Below, piece by piece: positions 19,701-28,838 of a DNA stretch of 64,000 bases. The notes under the pieces are model-generated. The model was not told the DNA's origin and searched no databases. It was given only the letters and a program-made list of their open reading frames with translations. The translations under genes and the position numbers were made by a program. This DNA comes from CAZMGV01 sp964621525 [NCBI: uncultured bacterium] (GTDB lineage: Bacteria > JAGRBM01), in assembly GCA_964621525.1 (NCBI GenBank), contig CAZUMS010000023.1, forward strand, positions 9,272 to 73,271, read 5' to 3'. Positions within the stretch are counted from its first letter, which is position 1. Each line of letters starts with the position of its first letter.

Positions 19701-20588
19701 TCAGGTTTCCTCCTCCTCTTCGAAGCAGTTGCCGGTATCGCCTCCGAAACCGATGTTGTAATCGTCATTATATCCGCCGCCTTCAACCCCGAAGTCGGTG
19801 CCAAACGGCGCATCCACAGCCTCGCCGCCGAATTCGACATCAAGAGCCTCGTCAAGAGATCCGTCCTCGGTCTTGCCCTTCAGCAGGACCGTGCCACTGC
19901 CTTCGCCGCAGCCTTCAATCGAGGACATGCAGGTATCGAGCGAAAGCGGAGCGATCAAGCTACCGACGAACTGTGGTCCGACAAAGCCGGCATACAGATT
20001 CTCTTCGTTGTACAGGAACATGGCGGAAGCGCTTCCGCCCGTCTCATCGGTAATGTCGAAGCCCATACCGCCGCAGGCGATATCAACTTCCGTATCGCCG
20101 ACCTCGATACCGCCGAGCGCAATCAGGTAATCGTCCAGACACATACCTTCACACGGAGCGACTAGGAAGCCGGCAATCTGGCCGTCATTGGTGACCTCGC
20201 CCGTTCCTGAGAACTGCGCACCGATGTAATCAGCATCGATCTCCATGGTGAATTCATAGGCGGTCGCCTTGCCGGTTACCGGGAATTCAAGAATGTCGCT
20301 GTAGAAGTCCGGCAGAGCGGCTGGTTCGTCAATAAAGTAGCCATTCAGGATCTGATAGCTGCCGGTGATTGTTCCGTCGGCGGCGATATCGAAGTCCAGC
20401 AGACCGTAATCCAACTGACTGAAAACCGGGTCGCTGTCAGACCCCATATTGGTGCCGATCGGTGCGCCCGCCACGTAGTGCCCCGGCTTGAAACCGAACG
20501 GTTGGTCGCCGTCGCAGGCGGTGGCAGTGAAGGCCAGGGCGGCAGCCCCGGCAATACCGGTGAGTTTTTTCAGTGTACTGGTGAGCAT
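19701..20588 (-). CDS. Hypothetical lipoprotein
   Basis: 295 residues, family not recognised. The N-terminus has a charged start (MLTSTLKKLTG), a hydrophobic core and the lipobox ATAC with the lipidated cysteine near residue 25, followed by DGD (an acidic +2 residue). The mature protein is strongly acidic, glycine-rich, with eight or so further cysteines, some paired closely (APCEGMCLDD, CMSSIEGCGEG, suggestive of disulfides), and ends EEEEET. Beta-rich composition suggests a secreted or surface-attached globular protein. It has its own terminator and no operon partner. Codon use is less GC-rich than the neighbours, a possible sign of different origin or low expression. Confidence 0.75.
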   Translation of the reverse strand: MLTSTLKKLTGIAGAAALAFTATACDGDQPFGFKPGHYVAGAPIGTNMGSDSDPVFSQLDYGLLDFDIAADGTITGSYQILNGYFIDEPAALPDFYSDILEFPVTGKATAYEFTMEIDADYIGAQFSGTGEVTNDGQIAGFLVAPCEGMCLDDYLIALGGIEVGDTEVDIACGGMGFDITDETGGSASAMFLYNEENLYAGFVGPQFVGSLIAPLSLDTCMSSIEGCGEGSGTVLLKGKTEDGSLDEALDVEFGGEAVDAPFGTDFGVEGGGYNDDYNIGFGGDTGNCFEEEEET

Positions 20589-20905
20589 CAGGTCTTTCCC
20601 TTCATGATTACGGATTGCTGGAACCGGTGTCTGACCATCAAGTCCCGAACCAACGGACGAAACCGTTGCTTATTCATGCTTATCTATCCGATTCCTCGGC
20701 CGATTCAATATGAAATTGCTCACACTAAGTGCCGGAATTGCATGATTTTTGTCCTCAAGGGACTATCAAACAGGCATTTCCCTCTTGACTCCCTGCGCTA
20801 TATCTGGTTGTCTACTGGTTGGACCACCGATCCACCGGATCGGTCGTTCCTGAGGACGGGTGAACCCATTCGGCCACCCGGAAACCATAAGGAAGCAGCA
20901 GCGCC
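20589..20905. other. Divergent intergenic region between lipoprotein and FadR-type genes
   Basis: About 320 bases, noticeably AT-richer than the surroundings. It separates the lipoprotein gene (minus) from the FadR-type gene (plus) and should contain both promoters. A TTGACT at 20785-20790 is a candidate -35 for the plus-strand gene, and a FadR-like operator follows at 20816-20826. No ORF with support. Confidence 0.5.
20816..20826 (+). promoter_or_regulatory. FadR-like operator
   Basis: TGGT-TGG-ACCA within ACTGGTTGGACCAC. It closely resembles the E. coli FadR box core (ACTGGT-N3-ACCAGT; left half ACTGGT exact, right half ACCA). It lies 80 bases upstream of a gene for a FadR/GntR-family regulator, so autoregulation is likely. 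Confidence 0.55.
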
Positions 20906-21673
20906 GTGTCAGCAGTCCAGTTCCAGCCGGTCAAAAAGGAAAACCTTGCCGACGACATCGCGGCGCAGGTTCGCGTCGAGATCCTGAAAGGCACCTGGAA
21001 GCCCGGCGACCTGCTGCCGTCGGAGCGGGAGCTCGCCCTCCAGTTCGCCGTGAACCGGACGACCGTGCGGGAGGCGCTCTCCGAGCTCGAGTACCTGGGC
21101 CTCGTGGAACGCCGCCACGGCGAGGGCTGCAAGGTGCTCGACTGGCACGAAACCGGCTCCTTCGATCTGCTTCGGCACATGCTGACCCGCCCGGATATGA
21201 CCGGGCGGTTCGACCTCAGGGCCATCGAGTCGGTCTGCGAGGCGGCCGGTATCGTCTATCTCGGTGCTGCCGAGATCGCAGCGAAGAACCTCACCCCGGA
21301 AACCCTCGCCGACCTGGAAAAGATCGCTGACGAAATCCGGGCCGGGGTGGCTGCGAAAGACATCGACCGGGTCATGGAGGCGGACGCCCGGTTCCACCGG
21401 ACGGTGTTCCGCTCGACCAAATCGGTGGCGCTGGAACTGCTCTCCAACACCTTTTTCCAGATCTTCGACACCTACCGTCCGTTCATGCGGCTCTTCATGG
21501 CCGACGAAGTAAAACACCGGCCGGATCTGCTTGTCTCGTTCTACGCCGAGATCGTGACCGCCCTGAAAAGCCGCGACGTCCAGAAGATGCGGGAGCTCGT
21601 CACCCGTACCTTCGAACAGAACAACCCGAACCTCTGGAAAGAGATCACCCGCCGGGCGACCTTCCGGGGATAA
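20906..21673 (+). CDS. FadR/GntR family transcriptional regulator
   Basis: 255 residues. The winged helix (DIAAQVRVEILKGTWKPGDLLPSERELALQFAVNRTTVREALSELEYLGLVERRHGEGCKV, in separate blocks) is classic GntR. The C-terminal all-helical FCD/FadR-type domain binds an effector; FadR itself binds long-chain acyl-CoA, others bind small acids, so the ligand is open. The start is GTG 20906 (MSAVQFQPVKK). It is 19 bases upstream of the diiron-protein gene and almost certainly co-transcribed with and controls it. Confidence 0.9.
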   Translation: MSAVQFQPVKKENLADDIAAQVRVEILKGTWKPGDLLPSERELALQFAVNRTTVREALSELEYLGLVERRHGEGCKVLDWHETGSFDLLRHMLTRPDMTGRFDLRAIESVCEAAGIVYLGAAEIAAKNLTPETLADLEKIADEIRAGVAAKDIDRVMEADARFHRTVFRSTKSVALELLSNTFFQIFDTYRPFMRLFMADEVKHRPDLLVSFYAEIVTALKSRDVQKMRELVTRTFEQNNPNLWKEITRRATFRG

Positions 21674-21692
21674 GCGAAAAAGGACCCCTGCC

Positions 21693-22658
21693 ATGCCGAT
21701 GAAACTGCACAAGGATTTCAGCCCCTACCGGCCCGAGAATCTCTCCTCGGTGGACAACTTCCCCAAGCTTGCCTCCTCAGTGGCCGGCTCCAAGAAAGTG
21801 TTCTGGGACGACGAGAAGGTCTTTGAGGAAATCCTCTCACGCCATGGCGGAAAGATCGACCTCACGACGGACGAAAAGCAAGCCATCGCGAGCCTCATGT
21901 CGATCATCTACTACGGCGAGATCGTCGCCATGCACACGAGCGCGCAGCTCGTCGGCATGGTGCCGGACCTCGCCGCCCAGTTCGTGCTCTCGTTCCAGAC
22001 GATGGAGGAGACGAAGCACGTGATGATGATGGGGCGGTATCTCAAGGCCCTCGACATCCCGCTGCCCGAGATCAACCCCTGGGCGAAGAAACTGCTGGAC
22101 GGCATCCTCGGCGTGGACGACCCGCTGCTGAAGCTCGTCGGCATGAACCTGATCGTCGAGAACATCGCCCACGGCATCTTCACGATGATCCAGAACAACT
22201 TCGACGAGCCGGTGCTGAGGGACACGCTCCACTACATCGACCTCGACGAAGTGAAGCACGTCGCCCTCGCCAAGAACTACATGCCCACCCTGCTCCGCAA
22301 GGCCGGACGGCTGCAGGCGATGAAGATGATCTCCTACCAGATGCTCTGGAACTACTACATGATTCGGGCCCAGACGAAGATCATGGAGGACGCGGCGCCG
22401 CTCAACATCAACTGGAACAAGCAGGCCAAGCAGGACACGATCGACTGGATCAACCTGTTCAAGGAGATCCCCAGGGACGCCCGCCGGGGCCTCATTCCGC
22501 CGCCCAGCCGCAAGCAGGCGGAAAAACTCATCGACTGGATGATGCCGCCCGAGAAGTTCGCCCATATCGAAGAACAGCGCCTGAAGCGCAACGCCGGCCG
22601 GCGGGCGAACATGAAAGCGAAGATCGTGGCTCCGCACGAGAAGATGGCAGACGCCTGA
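21693..22658 (+). CDS. Diiron ferritin-like protein (first of three)
   Basis: 321 residues, ferritin-like/ribonucleotide-reductase-R2-like four-helix bundle. Predicted iron ligands: E76 (YYGEIVAM), E106 and H109 (EETKH), E156 (VENIAH), E186 and H189 (DEVKH). The E-30-ExxH-50-E-30-ExxH spacing is complete, so an active dinuclear iron site is likely. Members of this superfamily include AurF-type N-oxygenases and acyl-ACP desaturases; the substrate cannot be assigned. The C-terminal 60 residues are basic. It lies 19 bases after a FadR-type regulator, which suggests an acyl substrate or effector. Followed by a terminator. Confidence 0.85.
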   Translation: MPMKLHKDFSPYRPENLSSVDNFPKLASSVAGSKKVFWDDEKVFEEILSRHGGKIDLTTDEKQAIASLMSIIYYGEIVAMHTSAQLVGMVPDLAAQFVLSFQTMEETKHVMMMGRYLKALDIPLPEINPWAKKLLDGILGVDDPLLKLVGMNLIVENIAHGIFTMIQNNFDEPVLRDTLHYIDLDEVKHVALAKNYMPTLLRKAGRLQAMKMISYQMLWNYYMIRAQTKIMEDAAPLNINWNKQAKQDTIDWINLFKEIPRDARRGLIPPPSRKQAEKLIDWMMPPEKFAHIEEQRLKRNAGRRANMKAKIVAPHEKMADA

Positions 22659-22683
22659 TTCTTCCGCCGACCTGCCAAACGCA

Positions 22684-22710
22684 AACGGCCTCCCCGCCCG
22701 GGAGGCCGTT
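22684..22710. terminator. Bidirectional terminator
   Basis: AACGGCCTCC and GGAGGCCGTT around a 7-base loop, between the convergent diiron-protein and epimerase genes. The plus side is followed by CTGCTT, the minus side by TGCGTTTGG. Confidence 0.75.
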
Positions 22711-22720
22711 CTGCTTCGGC

Positions 22721-23662
22721 TCAAAGGAACTGCACGATCAGCTTACCGAGAGCCGGGCCGATGAAGTTCTTCATCAGGACCCGCTGCCAGACGGGGAGCT
22801 CCGCTGCGAGTTCGACAGCAAACTGGTCGACGGTGTGATTCTGGAATTCGAGCGCGGCCTGCGAATCGGACGTGTCGTACCAGCCCAGATAGCTCGGGTT
22901 CTTCGAGAACTTCCGGGCCGGGGGGCACGGAAGCCCGATAGCGTCCATGATCCGGCCGATGAACTCGTCGTAGCGGAACTGCTGGGTCTTGCCGCCTGCG
23001 AGGATGTAGACCCGGTTCTTCACCTTCTCGAACCGCTCGATGGCATGCGCCATGGCGGTGGCGACGTCTTTCATGTGCACGAACTCGATTTTCGAGTCGT
23101 GGGGGAACATGAACATCTCCTTCATGCGGGAGGGGCGAAGATCGAGGTGCGGCGCCGCGGCGATCCGCACGATAACGTGATCGAGACCCGAGGCCGTCAC
23201 CAGCTTTTCCCCCTCCGCCTTCGAGCGGGTGTAGTGGTCGACGGGGTTCATGCCGTTCAGGTCCGGGTGGAGCGGCGGGCCGTCCAGCGGCGTCGGACCG
23301 AACACCGAGACCGACGAGGTGAACAGGAAACGAAGCGGGCGGCTGGCGGATTTCACCGCCTCGATCACGTTCGCCGTCCCCCGGATATTGACCCGCTCTG
23401 TGAGGTCCGGCTTCTGTTCGCTAAGCGGCGGGATAATCGCCGCGAGGTGGACGACAGCCTCGGTATCCCGCACGGCCCGCTTCAGTGCCTCGACATCGCC
23501 TATGTCACCCCAGATCACCTGCGCCTTTTCCAGAAACGTCGCCCGCTCGCGGCCCGCCGGAGTGTCCAGATCGAAAACGGTGACGTGATGGCCGTGGCTC
23601 ACAAACGTTCGGCTGATGGTAAGCCCAAGGCCGCCGAGGCCGCCCGTAATAAGGACTTTCAT
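22721..23662 (-). CDS. NAD(P)-dependent epimerase/dehydratase (extended SDR)
   Basis: 313 residues. N-terminal Rossmann motif LITGGLGGLGLTIS, an acidic residue after beta-2 (VFDLD, favouring NAD), VVHLAAI, a serine region FTSSVSVFG and the YxxxK catalytic motif HYTRSKAEGEK. This is the pattern of nucleoside-sugar-epimerase-like extended SDRs; the substrate is not predictable. Monocistronic, convergent with the diiron gene. Start ATG 23662 (MKVLITGG). Confidence 0.88.
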   Translation of the reverse strand: MKVLITGGLGGLGLTISRTFVSHGHHVTVFDLDTPAGRERATFLEKAQVIWGDIGDVEALKRAVRDTEAVVHLAAIIPPLSEQKPDLTERVNIRGTANVIEAVKSASRPLRFLFTSSVSVFGPTPLDGPPLHPDLNGMNPVDHYTRSKAEGEKLVTASGLDHVIVRIAAAPHLDLRPSRMKEMFMFPHDSKIEFVHMKDVATAMAHAIERFEKVKNRVYILAGGKTQQFRYDEFIGRIMDAIGLPCPPARKFSKNPSYLGWYDTSDSQAALEFQNHTVDQFAVELAAELPVWQRVLMKNFIGPALGKLIVQFL

Positions 23663-23850
23663 GAATCAGGTCCCCCGTTCCTGCGGAATTCCGGCGCAAT
23701 CTAGGGCAGACCCGCACCCCTGACAACGGCGTTCGCAGGGGCCCCTCCGGCGCGCTAGACTCCTGTAACGACCAGCCGCACGTCCGGAACCCCGGCGCCG
23801 GAACCCCCGGTACCGGAAACGGCCGTTGGCCGTTTACGGGTGAACCCGAT

Positions 23851-26004
23851 TTGACACTTTTTTCAAACAGACCGCTGATCGCTCCGGAGTCCGACGAAAA
23901 CCGGTTCCGGAGCAGTATCGAATGGATGGCTTACCTGCACCTAGGGGCGGGTTTCATCGTCATCGGGATGTTCCTGTGGCCCGATAACCCGATCGACACC
24001 TTCCGCGGCGGCATCACTTCCGTTACCCATTTCCTGATCACGACCGGTTTGATTCTCGTTCTCAGCCGGCTCCGGCGGCACGATGCCGAACACCCGGGCG
24101 CTCCGCTCCCCCGCCTGCTCGCCCCCGCCGGCGTCATGCTGGTGCACATGTCGGTCTATCAGGGGCTCGGCACCTGGGGAATGAGCGAGAGCCTCGGGTT
24201 CATCCTCGTCCCCGTCATCGCCGTTTACACCCGCCTGTGCCTGGACCGCCGCCGCGCCATCGTGCATACGGCGGTGTTCCTGTCCCTCTGTGCAGCGATT
24301 TATGCCCTGCTGCACTTCGGCGCATTGCCCTGGGCCTGGGCCTACAAGCACGGCATGGAGCCGCCCCCGCCCCGTCCGGCGATGTTCGCGCTCGAAATCT
24401 TCATCGTCTTCGGACTCACCTGCTTCATCTATTTCTGGGTGGACCGGCTGAGCGAGACGGTGCTCTCGGAAAGCAGCCGCGCCCGCAGCCTGTACGAAAC
24501 CACCCGGGCCTTCTTTGACGCTTCTCCCGACGGGATTCTCGTGCTCGATGCAGCTGGTATCGTGCTCGAATCGAACGCCAAGGCGGCCAAGCTCCTGAAC
24601 CGCCAGGCCGAAGGCGAGCTGACCGGTCAGCCGCTCCTCCAGTTCATCCCCGGCGAATTCCGCCCGGTGCTCTGGGATCTCGAAAACCGGCGGCCGAAAC
24701 CGATGACGCGGTTCGAGCGGCTCTCCCTCGTGGCGGCGGGCAGTTCCCGTCTGCTTCAAGTGGAGGCCCGAATCGTCGAGCTGGAGGAAGGGAACGACGC
24801 CCGGAGCCGCTACCTCATCACGATTCGCGACCGTCAGGACGAGGAAAAGCTGAAAATACAGCTCGAGAAGGCGCAGCGGCTGGATTCGCTGGGTGCCCTC
24901 GCCGGCGGCGTGGCCCACGACCTGAACAACGCCCTGAATCCGATCCTGGGCTTCTCGAATCTCGAGCTCCAGACACCCGGCCTGCCGGACGAAACCCGCC
25001 AGTCGCTCGAGCTGATCCGCGACTGTGCTAACCGGGCCACCAGCCTGTCGAAGCAGCTCCTCTCCCTCTCCCGGGGCGGCGCGCCCGAGGTCCGGTGGAT
25101 CGACGCAACGGAAATCACCCGGAACATCGTTTCCGTCATCGACCGGGCGACTCCGCCCGGCATCGACGTGAGCTTCGACAGCCCGGCGGAGCATCTCGAA
25201 ATCGAATTCTCTGCCGCCCAGATGGAGCAGGTCCTCCTGAACCTGATCACGAATGCCGTCGAGGCCATCGGCGACAAAGGGCTCGTGCGGGTCGAGCTGT
25301 CACTGCTTGAAGGCGAACGGCTCCGGGACGAACTTCTCGGCTGGGAGTCCGATACCGCCCTGCTCATCGAGATCACCGATTCGGGGTGCGGCATTCCGGA
25401 AGAGAGCCTCAAGCAGATATTCGACCCGTTCTTCACTACGAAGGAATCGCGGCGCGGGACCGGCCTCGGACTCTCGGTCGTCGACCGGATCGTGACCGAC
25501 AGCCGGGGCCTTGCCCGTGTAGAAAGCCGTCCCGGCGTCGGATCGGTGTTCCGCATCTACCTGCCGAACGCCCGGTACCTCCGGAGCGTAACGGCTTCGG
25601 CAGCAGCGACGCCGCCCGCCGTCAGGGGACGGCCGCTGTCTATCCTCGCCGTGGACGACGAGCCGACAAATCTCGTGCTGGTCCAGAAAATCGCCGAACG
25701 GCTGGGCGACCGGGTTCGGACGGCAAACTCTTGCGCCGAGGCGAGGGCCTTCGCTGCCAGTACGGCGGAGCAGTTCGACCTCGTGCTGATGGATCTCCTG
25801 CTCCCCGACGGCAACGGGGCGGAACTCTACGACGAGATCCGGCGAAGGCTGGGCAATCCCCGGGTGATCTTCCTGTCGGGATACTCGCGCGAGTCGATCC
25901 CGAAACACCTTATCGATTCGGGCCAGTTCGAAGCATTCTTCCCCAAACCCATCGACGTCGCCCAGCTCAGCGAATCGATCGAACAGTGCCGCAGCCGGGT
26001 GTGA
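23851..26004 (+). CDS. Hybrid sensor histidine kinase with membrane-spanning sensor, PAS and receiver domains
   Basis: 717 residues. Residues 25-210 hold about six transmembrane helices with short loops. A PAS domain follows (FFDASPDGILVLDAAGIVLESN), then HisKA with the phospho-acceptor histidine in GGVAHDLNNALNPILGF, a HATPase domain (NLITNAVEAIGDKG, DSGCGIPEE, GTGLGLS) and a C-terminal receiver with phospho-acceptor aspartate in LVLMDLLLPDGNG and conserved lysine in FFPKPID. The frame begins at TTG 23851 without a strong ribosome site; the first ATG is residue 26, just before helix 1, so the start is uncertain. No response-regulator partner is adjacent. Confidence 0.9.
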   Translation: MTLFSNRPLIAPESDENRFRSSIEWMAYLHLGAGFIVIGMFLWPDNPIDTFRGGITSVTHFLITTGLILVLSRLRRHDAEHPGAPLPRLLAPAGVMLVHMSVYQGLGTWGMSESLGFILVPVIAVYTRLCLDRRRAIVHTAVFLSLCAAIYALLHFGALPWAWAYKHGMEPPPPRPAMFALEIFIVFGLTCFIYFWVDRLSETVLSESSRARSLYETTRAFFDASPDGILVLDAAGIVLESNAKAAKLLNRQAEGELTGQPLLQFIPGEFRPVLWDLENRRPKPMTRFERLSLVAAGSSRLLQVEARIVELEEGNDARSRYLITIRDRQDEEKLKIQLEKAQRLDSLGALAGGVAHDLNNALNPILGFSNLELQTPGLPDETRQSLELIRDCANRATSLSKQLLSLSRGGAPEVRWIDATEITRNIVSVIDRATPPGIDVSFDSPAEHLEIEFSAAQMEQVLLNLITNAVEAIGDKGLVRVELSLLEGERLRDELLGWESDTALLIEITDSGCGIPEESLKQIFDPFFTTKESRRGTGLGLSVVDRIVTDSRGLARVESRPGVGSVFRIYLPNARYLRSVTASAAATPPAVRGRPLSILAVDDEPTNLVLVQKIAERLGDRVRTANSCAEARAFAASTAEQFDLVLMDLLLPDGNGAELYDEIRRRLGNPRVIFLSGYSRESIPKHLIDSGQFEAFFPKPIDVAQLSESIEQCRSRV

Positions 26005-26092
26005 CGGGACGCCGGACCGGCGCCGCTTGCCCGCTCCTCCTGTCCGTGTTCAGATCGGTGCCAGCCACCCGGGCCAACAGGAAAGAACACGC

Positions 26093-26437
26093 ATGTATAC
26101 CCCGATCGGCCTTCTCGTGATCTCCAACATCTTCATGACCTTTGCCTGGTACGGCCACCTAAAGGACCTGAAGACGAAACCCTACTGGATCGCCATTCTC
26201 GCGAGCTGGGGAATCGCCTTCCTCGAATACTGCTTTCAGGTACCGGCGAACCGGATGGGGAGCCGCGTGTTCACCCTGCCCCAGCTCAAAATCATCCAGG
26301 AGATCGTCACCATGACGGTATTCGCCGGGTTCGCCGTCTGGTACATGAAGGTTCCGATCACGAAGAACTACCTTTACGCCGCGCTCTGCCTCGTCGGGGC
26401 GGCCTATTTTATCTTCTCCGAGCGCATTGCCGGATAA
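26093..26437 (+). CDS. DUF486 / DMT-superfamily small membrane protein
   Basis: 114 residues with four hydrophobic helices. MYTPIGLLVISNIFMTFAWYGHLK, PYWIAILASWGIAFLEYCFQVPANR and LPQLKIIQEI are the DUF486 pattern. Start ATG 26093 with AGGAAAG upstream. Family members are four-helix integral proteins related to drug/metabolite transporters; no transport function is shown. Lies between the hybrid kinase and the second diiron gene, same strand. Confidence 0.88.
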   Translation: MYTPIGLLVISNIFMTFAWYGHLKDLKTKPYWIAILASWGIAFLEYCFQVPANRMGSRVFTLPQLKIIQEIVTMTVFAGFAVWYMKVPITKNYLYAALCLVGAAYFIFSERIAG

Positions 26438-26485
26438 TTCAGGCCCATCACCTCGCCCATTGCCTTCCCGGTTTCCCTCTCTAAA

Positions 26486-26501
26486 CTGACGTTCATGTCA
26501 G
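26486..26501 (+). promoter_or_regulatory. Inverted repeat upstream of the second diiron gene
   Basis: CTGAC-GTTCAT-GTCAG, 36 bases before the start codon. A repeat with the same arms but a 4-base spacer (CTGAC-AAAA-GTCAG, 52106-52119) lies at the promoter of the TetR/third-diiron unit. The shared arms may be regulator half-sites; the spacer difference weakens this. Confidence 0.35.
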
Positions 26502-26537
26502 GGGATGCCGCGGGCTTCCTGCCGGAGGACATATGCC

Positions 26538-27491
26538 ATGAATCTCGACCGGATGCTCGACAAGTGCCGCAAGGGCCAGTGGAACGTCAGTGACTTCGAC
26601 TGGACGCAGAAGCCGGCGGAGCTCTCCCGCTTCGACGAGATGGAAGCCTGCCAGGCGTTCACGAACCTCATCTACATTGAGCGGATCGCGGCGGCGGCGT
26701 TCCTCGAGTTCTCGAAGCAGGCGACGGACCCGGCCGAAAAAGCCATCTTCGAGTCCTTCTATGACGACGAGGTCCGGCACGCCGAGGCCATGTGGCACCT
26801 GTCCAGGTATTTCGACGTCCACCAGTACCGGATCTACACACCCGACGCGAACCTCGTGAAGTTCGTCCGGGCCATGAGCAAGATGATCAACGGTATCTCG
26901 CCCGAATTCGCCTCTGCCATGGTGACGGCCGGCGAGCTGGTGCTGGATGTGGCCCTGCTCCGCTCGGTGAACGACTATATCGAGGATCCGCTCTCGCGCG
27001 CAGTGATCGAGAAGATCAACCAGGACGAATCCCGGCACATCGCCATGGATTTCTACCTGTGCGAGAAGTACGGCCAGACCGATGCCGAGCCGCCCTCGAT
27101 GCGGGAGTTCTTCGAGACCATGAGCAATCCGACCCTGATCTCGGGCATGTACTGGGCGACCGTCGCACTCTCGGCCATGTTCGGCCGCGTGCAGGCGATC
27201 ATGGACCCCACGGGCTTCCGGTTCCTCGAGGCGGGACGCCGTTTCGAGATGCTGGGCCAGAAAAATCCGAAGATCGCCGCCAACCGGAACTACGCCGCCG
27301 TGCTCCGGATCAATACCGCCTCGCAGTCGATTCTGGGCGAGGTCCGCCGGATCATGCAGCTCATGCGGATAGGCCTCTACAAACAGATGAAGGAAGCCGA
27401 ATCCCGCGGCGAGAAGCGCAAGGCGCCCAAAACGAGCGCCGGGCACGATCCCGTCAAGACCGCCGTCGACATGCTCGAAGAGATGAACTGA
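26538..27491 (+). CDS. Diiron ferritin-like protein (second of three)
   Basis: 317 residues. The start is ATG 26538 (MNLDRML): GGAGGAC lies 9 bases upstream, and the ATG five bases earlier hits a stop after one codon. Predicted iron ligands: E48 (IERIAA), E78 and H81 (DEVRHAEAM), E133 (AGELVL), E164 and H167 (DESRHIAM), matching the E-30-ExxH-E-30-ExxH geometry of the other two. It is more similar to the third copy (DEVRH/DESRH pairs) than to the first (EETKH/DEVKH). The C-terminus is basic and probably flexible. Substrate unknown. Confidence 0.83.
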   Translation: MNLDRMLDKCRKGQWNVSDFDWTQKPAELSRFDEMEACQAFTNLIYIERIAAAAFLEFSKQATDPAEKAIFESFYDDEVRHAEAMWHLSRYFDVHQYRIYTPDANLVKFVRAMSKMINGISPEFASAMVTAGELVLDVALLRSVNDYIEDPLSRAVIEKINQDESRHIAMDFYLCEKYGQTDAEPPSMREFFETMSNPTLISGMYWATVALSAMFGRVQAIMDPTGFRFLEAGRRFEMLGQKNPKIAANRNYAAVLRINTASQSILGEVRRIMQLMRIGLYKQMKEAESRGEKRKAPKTSAGHDPVKTAVDMLEEMN

Positions 27492-27510
27492 GCCAGACAG
27501 CCCGCAACGC

Positions 27511-28443
27511 TCACGCTGCCGACTTGCCGCTTTCGGGACTGGCGGCAGAGGCGGCGTTCCTCTTCGGAGGAGCCCGGCGGACGTGGTTCAGATCCTCGTT
27601 CAAGGCCTCCCGGTCGCCGAAGCCAAGACGGATCGGTGCGGTCCAGTTCTCCGCGTGAGGGTTGCCGAACTTCTCGCAGCCCTCGATGCAGTCACCGCAC
27701 CGGATACACCGGTCGAAGTCCGTTGCTGCAAACGGATAGAACAGGGGCTCCCCGCTTTTTTCGAGCAGCCGCACAGGATCCAGATGCATCGGGCAGATAT
27801 TGGCACAGACCCGGCAGTCGGTGCAGTCAGCGCCGGGGATGATGTGAACCCCCCCCTTCGCCGACGACGAGGTCAGCGAGAAATAGATTCCCGACGGACA
27901 CAGGCCGAGACAGAAGTTATGACCCAGCCAGAGGATCTGTCCCGCAACGGAAACCGTGAGGAAACCCCAGACCGAAAGAAAGACAGCAAGCTGACCGGCC
28001 GTGAGCTCGAACACATGAACGGGGTCGAACACCCAGGTGATCATGCCGAGACCGGTGGCGGCGCCGATACCTCCCGCCACGAGGACACGGGCCCACCGGG
28101 GCAGATGACGGCGGCCCCATTCGCCAACGCGGTTCAGGGTCGCCACTGGGCAGAACCAGCCGCACAGAAACCGGCCGGCCACGGCATTCACCACCAGGAT
28201 GATGACATTGGCGGCAATGAAGCCGACGATGAATGCCCGGATCGAATAGGCGAGCGCCACGGGCTCGCCGAGCACCCAGAATTTCCCTTCGTAAATATCC
28301 ATATGCCAGAGATTGAATGCCGGCCCGAAGACCACCAGCAGCATGGCGAAACTAAGAATCACGATCCGGCGGTTGTGATACCTCGCCACACCGGTCCGGT
28401 CCCGGATTTTTTCGCGGGCGGAATAGGAAGGAAGGCCGGTCAT
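27511..28443 (-). CDS. NapH/CcoG-like membrane polyferredoxin (4Fe-4S binding protein)
   Basis: 310 residues with four or five transmembrane helices. Two membrane-proximal CxxxCP motifs (CGWFCP and CLGLCPSG) are characteristic of NapH/NosR/CcoG-type proteins. Two cytoplasmic 4Fe-4S motifs follow: CTDCRVCANICP and CIRCGDCIEGC. It probably passes electrons from quinol or cytoplasmic donors across the membrane; no nap, nos or cco genes are nearby, so the partner is unknown. The ATG overlaps the stop of the upstream small membrane protein gene (ATGA), so the two are translationally coupled. Confidence 0.88.
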   Translation of the reverse strand: MTGLPSYSAREKIRDRTGVARYHNRRIVILSFAMLLVVFGPAFNLWHMDIYEGKFWVLGEPVALAYSIRAFIVGFIAANVIILVVNAVAGRFLCGWFCPVATLNRVGEWGRRHLPRWARVLVAGGIGAATGLGMITWVFDPVHVFELTAGQLAVFLSVWGFLTVSVAGQILWLGHNFCLGLCPSGIYFSLTSSSAKGGVHIIPGADCTDCRVCANICPMHLDPVRLLEKSGEPLFYPFAATDFDRCIRCGDCIEGCEKFGNPHAENWTAPIRLGFGDREALNEDLNHVRRAPPKRNAASAASPESGKSAA

Positions 28444-28706
28444 CCGCGGTGATGCCTCAGAACATAGACCGCCACGCCTGCCAGCATCGCCGCAGTGACG
28501 AACAGCATTCCGCCAAGGGCCCCGATGACGGCCCGGCGGCGCTCGGCCAGTACGTCATCCGCAGGAGCGGCTGGAACGGGAGATTGGGACGGGATCACAT
28601 TGTCCTTCCGCCGCCGGCGGACCGCGAGCGCGGTCCCCACAATTCCGGTGAACAGGAGCACTTCCAGCAGGATCAACAGCGTATTGAAAACCCGTTCACT
28701 GTTCAT
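28440..28706 (-). CDS. Small two-helix membrane protein, coupled to the polyferredoxin gene
   Basis: 88 residues. Helix 1 (VFNTLLILLEVLLFTGIVGTALAV) is followed by a basic/proline-rich loop and helix 2 (VIGALGGMLFVTAAMLAGVAVYVL). No family recognised. Its 4-base overlap with the polyferredoxin gene suggests the two proteins assemble together in the membrane. Start ATG 28706 (MNSERVFN). Confidence 0.75.
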   Translation of the reverse strand: MNSERVFNTLLILLEVLLFTGIVGTALAVRRRRKDNVIPSQSPVPAAPADDVLAERRRAVIGALGGMLFVTAAMLAGVAVYVLRHHRG

Positions 28707-28838
28707 GGCGAAAGAACCTTGCGAAGATGGCCGGTCAGGAGTTCCCGGCACCTTGCGCAACGATAGCGGCGGGAACGGGTCCACATTATGACTGCGCTCA
28801 TAACCGTGCCTGTGCGGGATGAAGAACACTGCCTTCCG

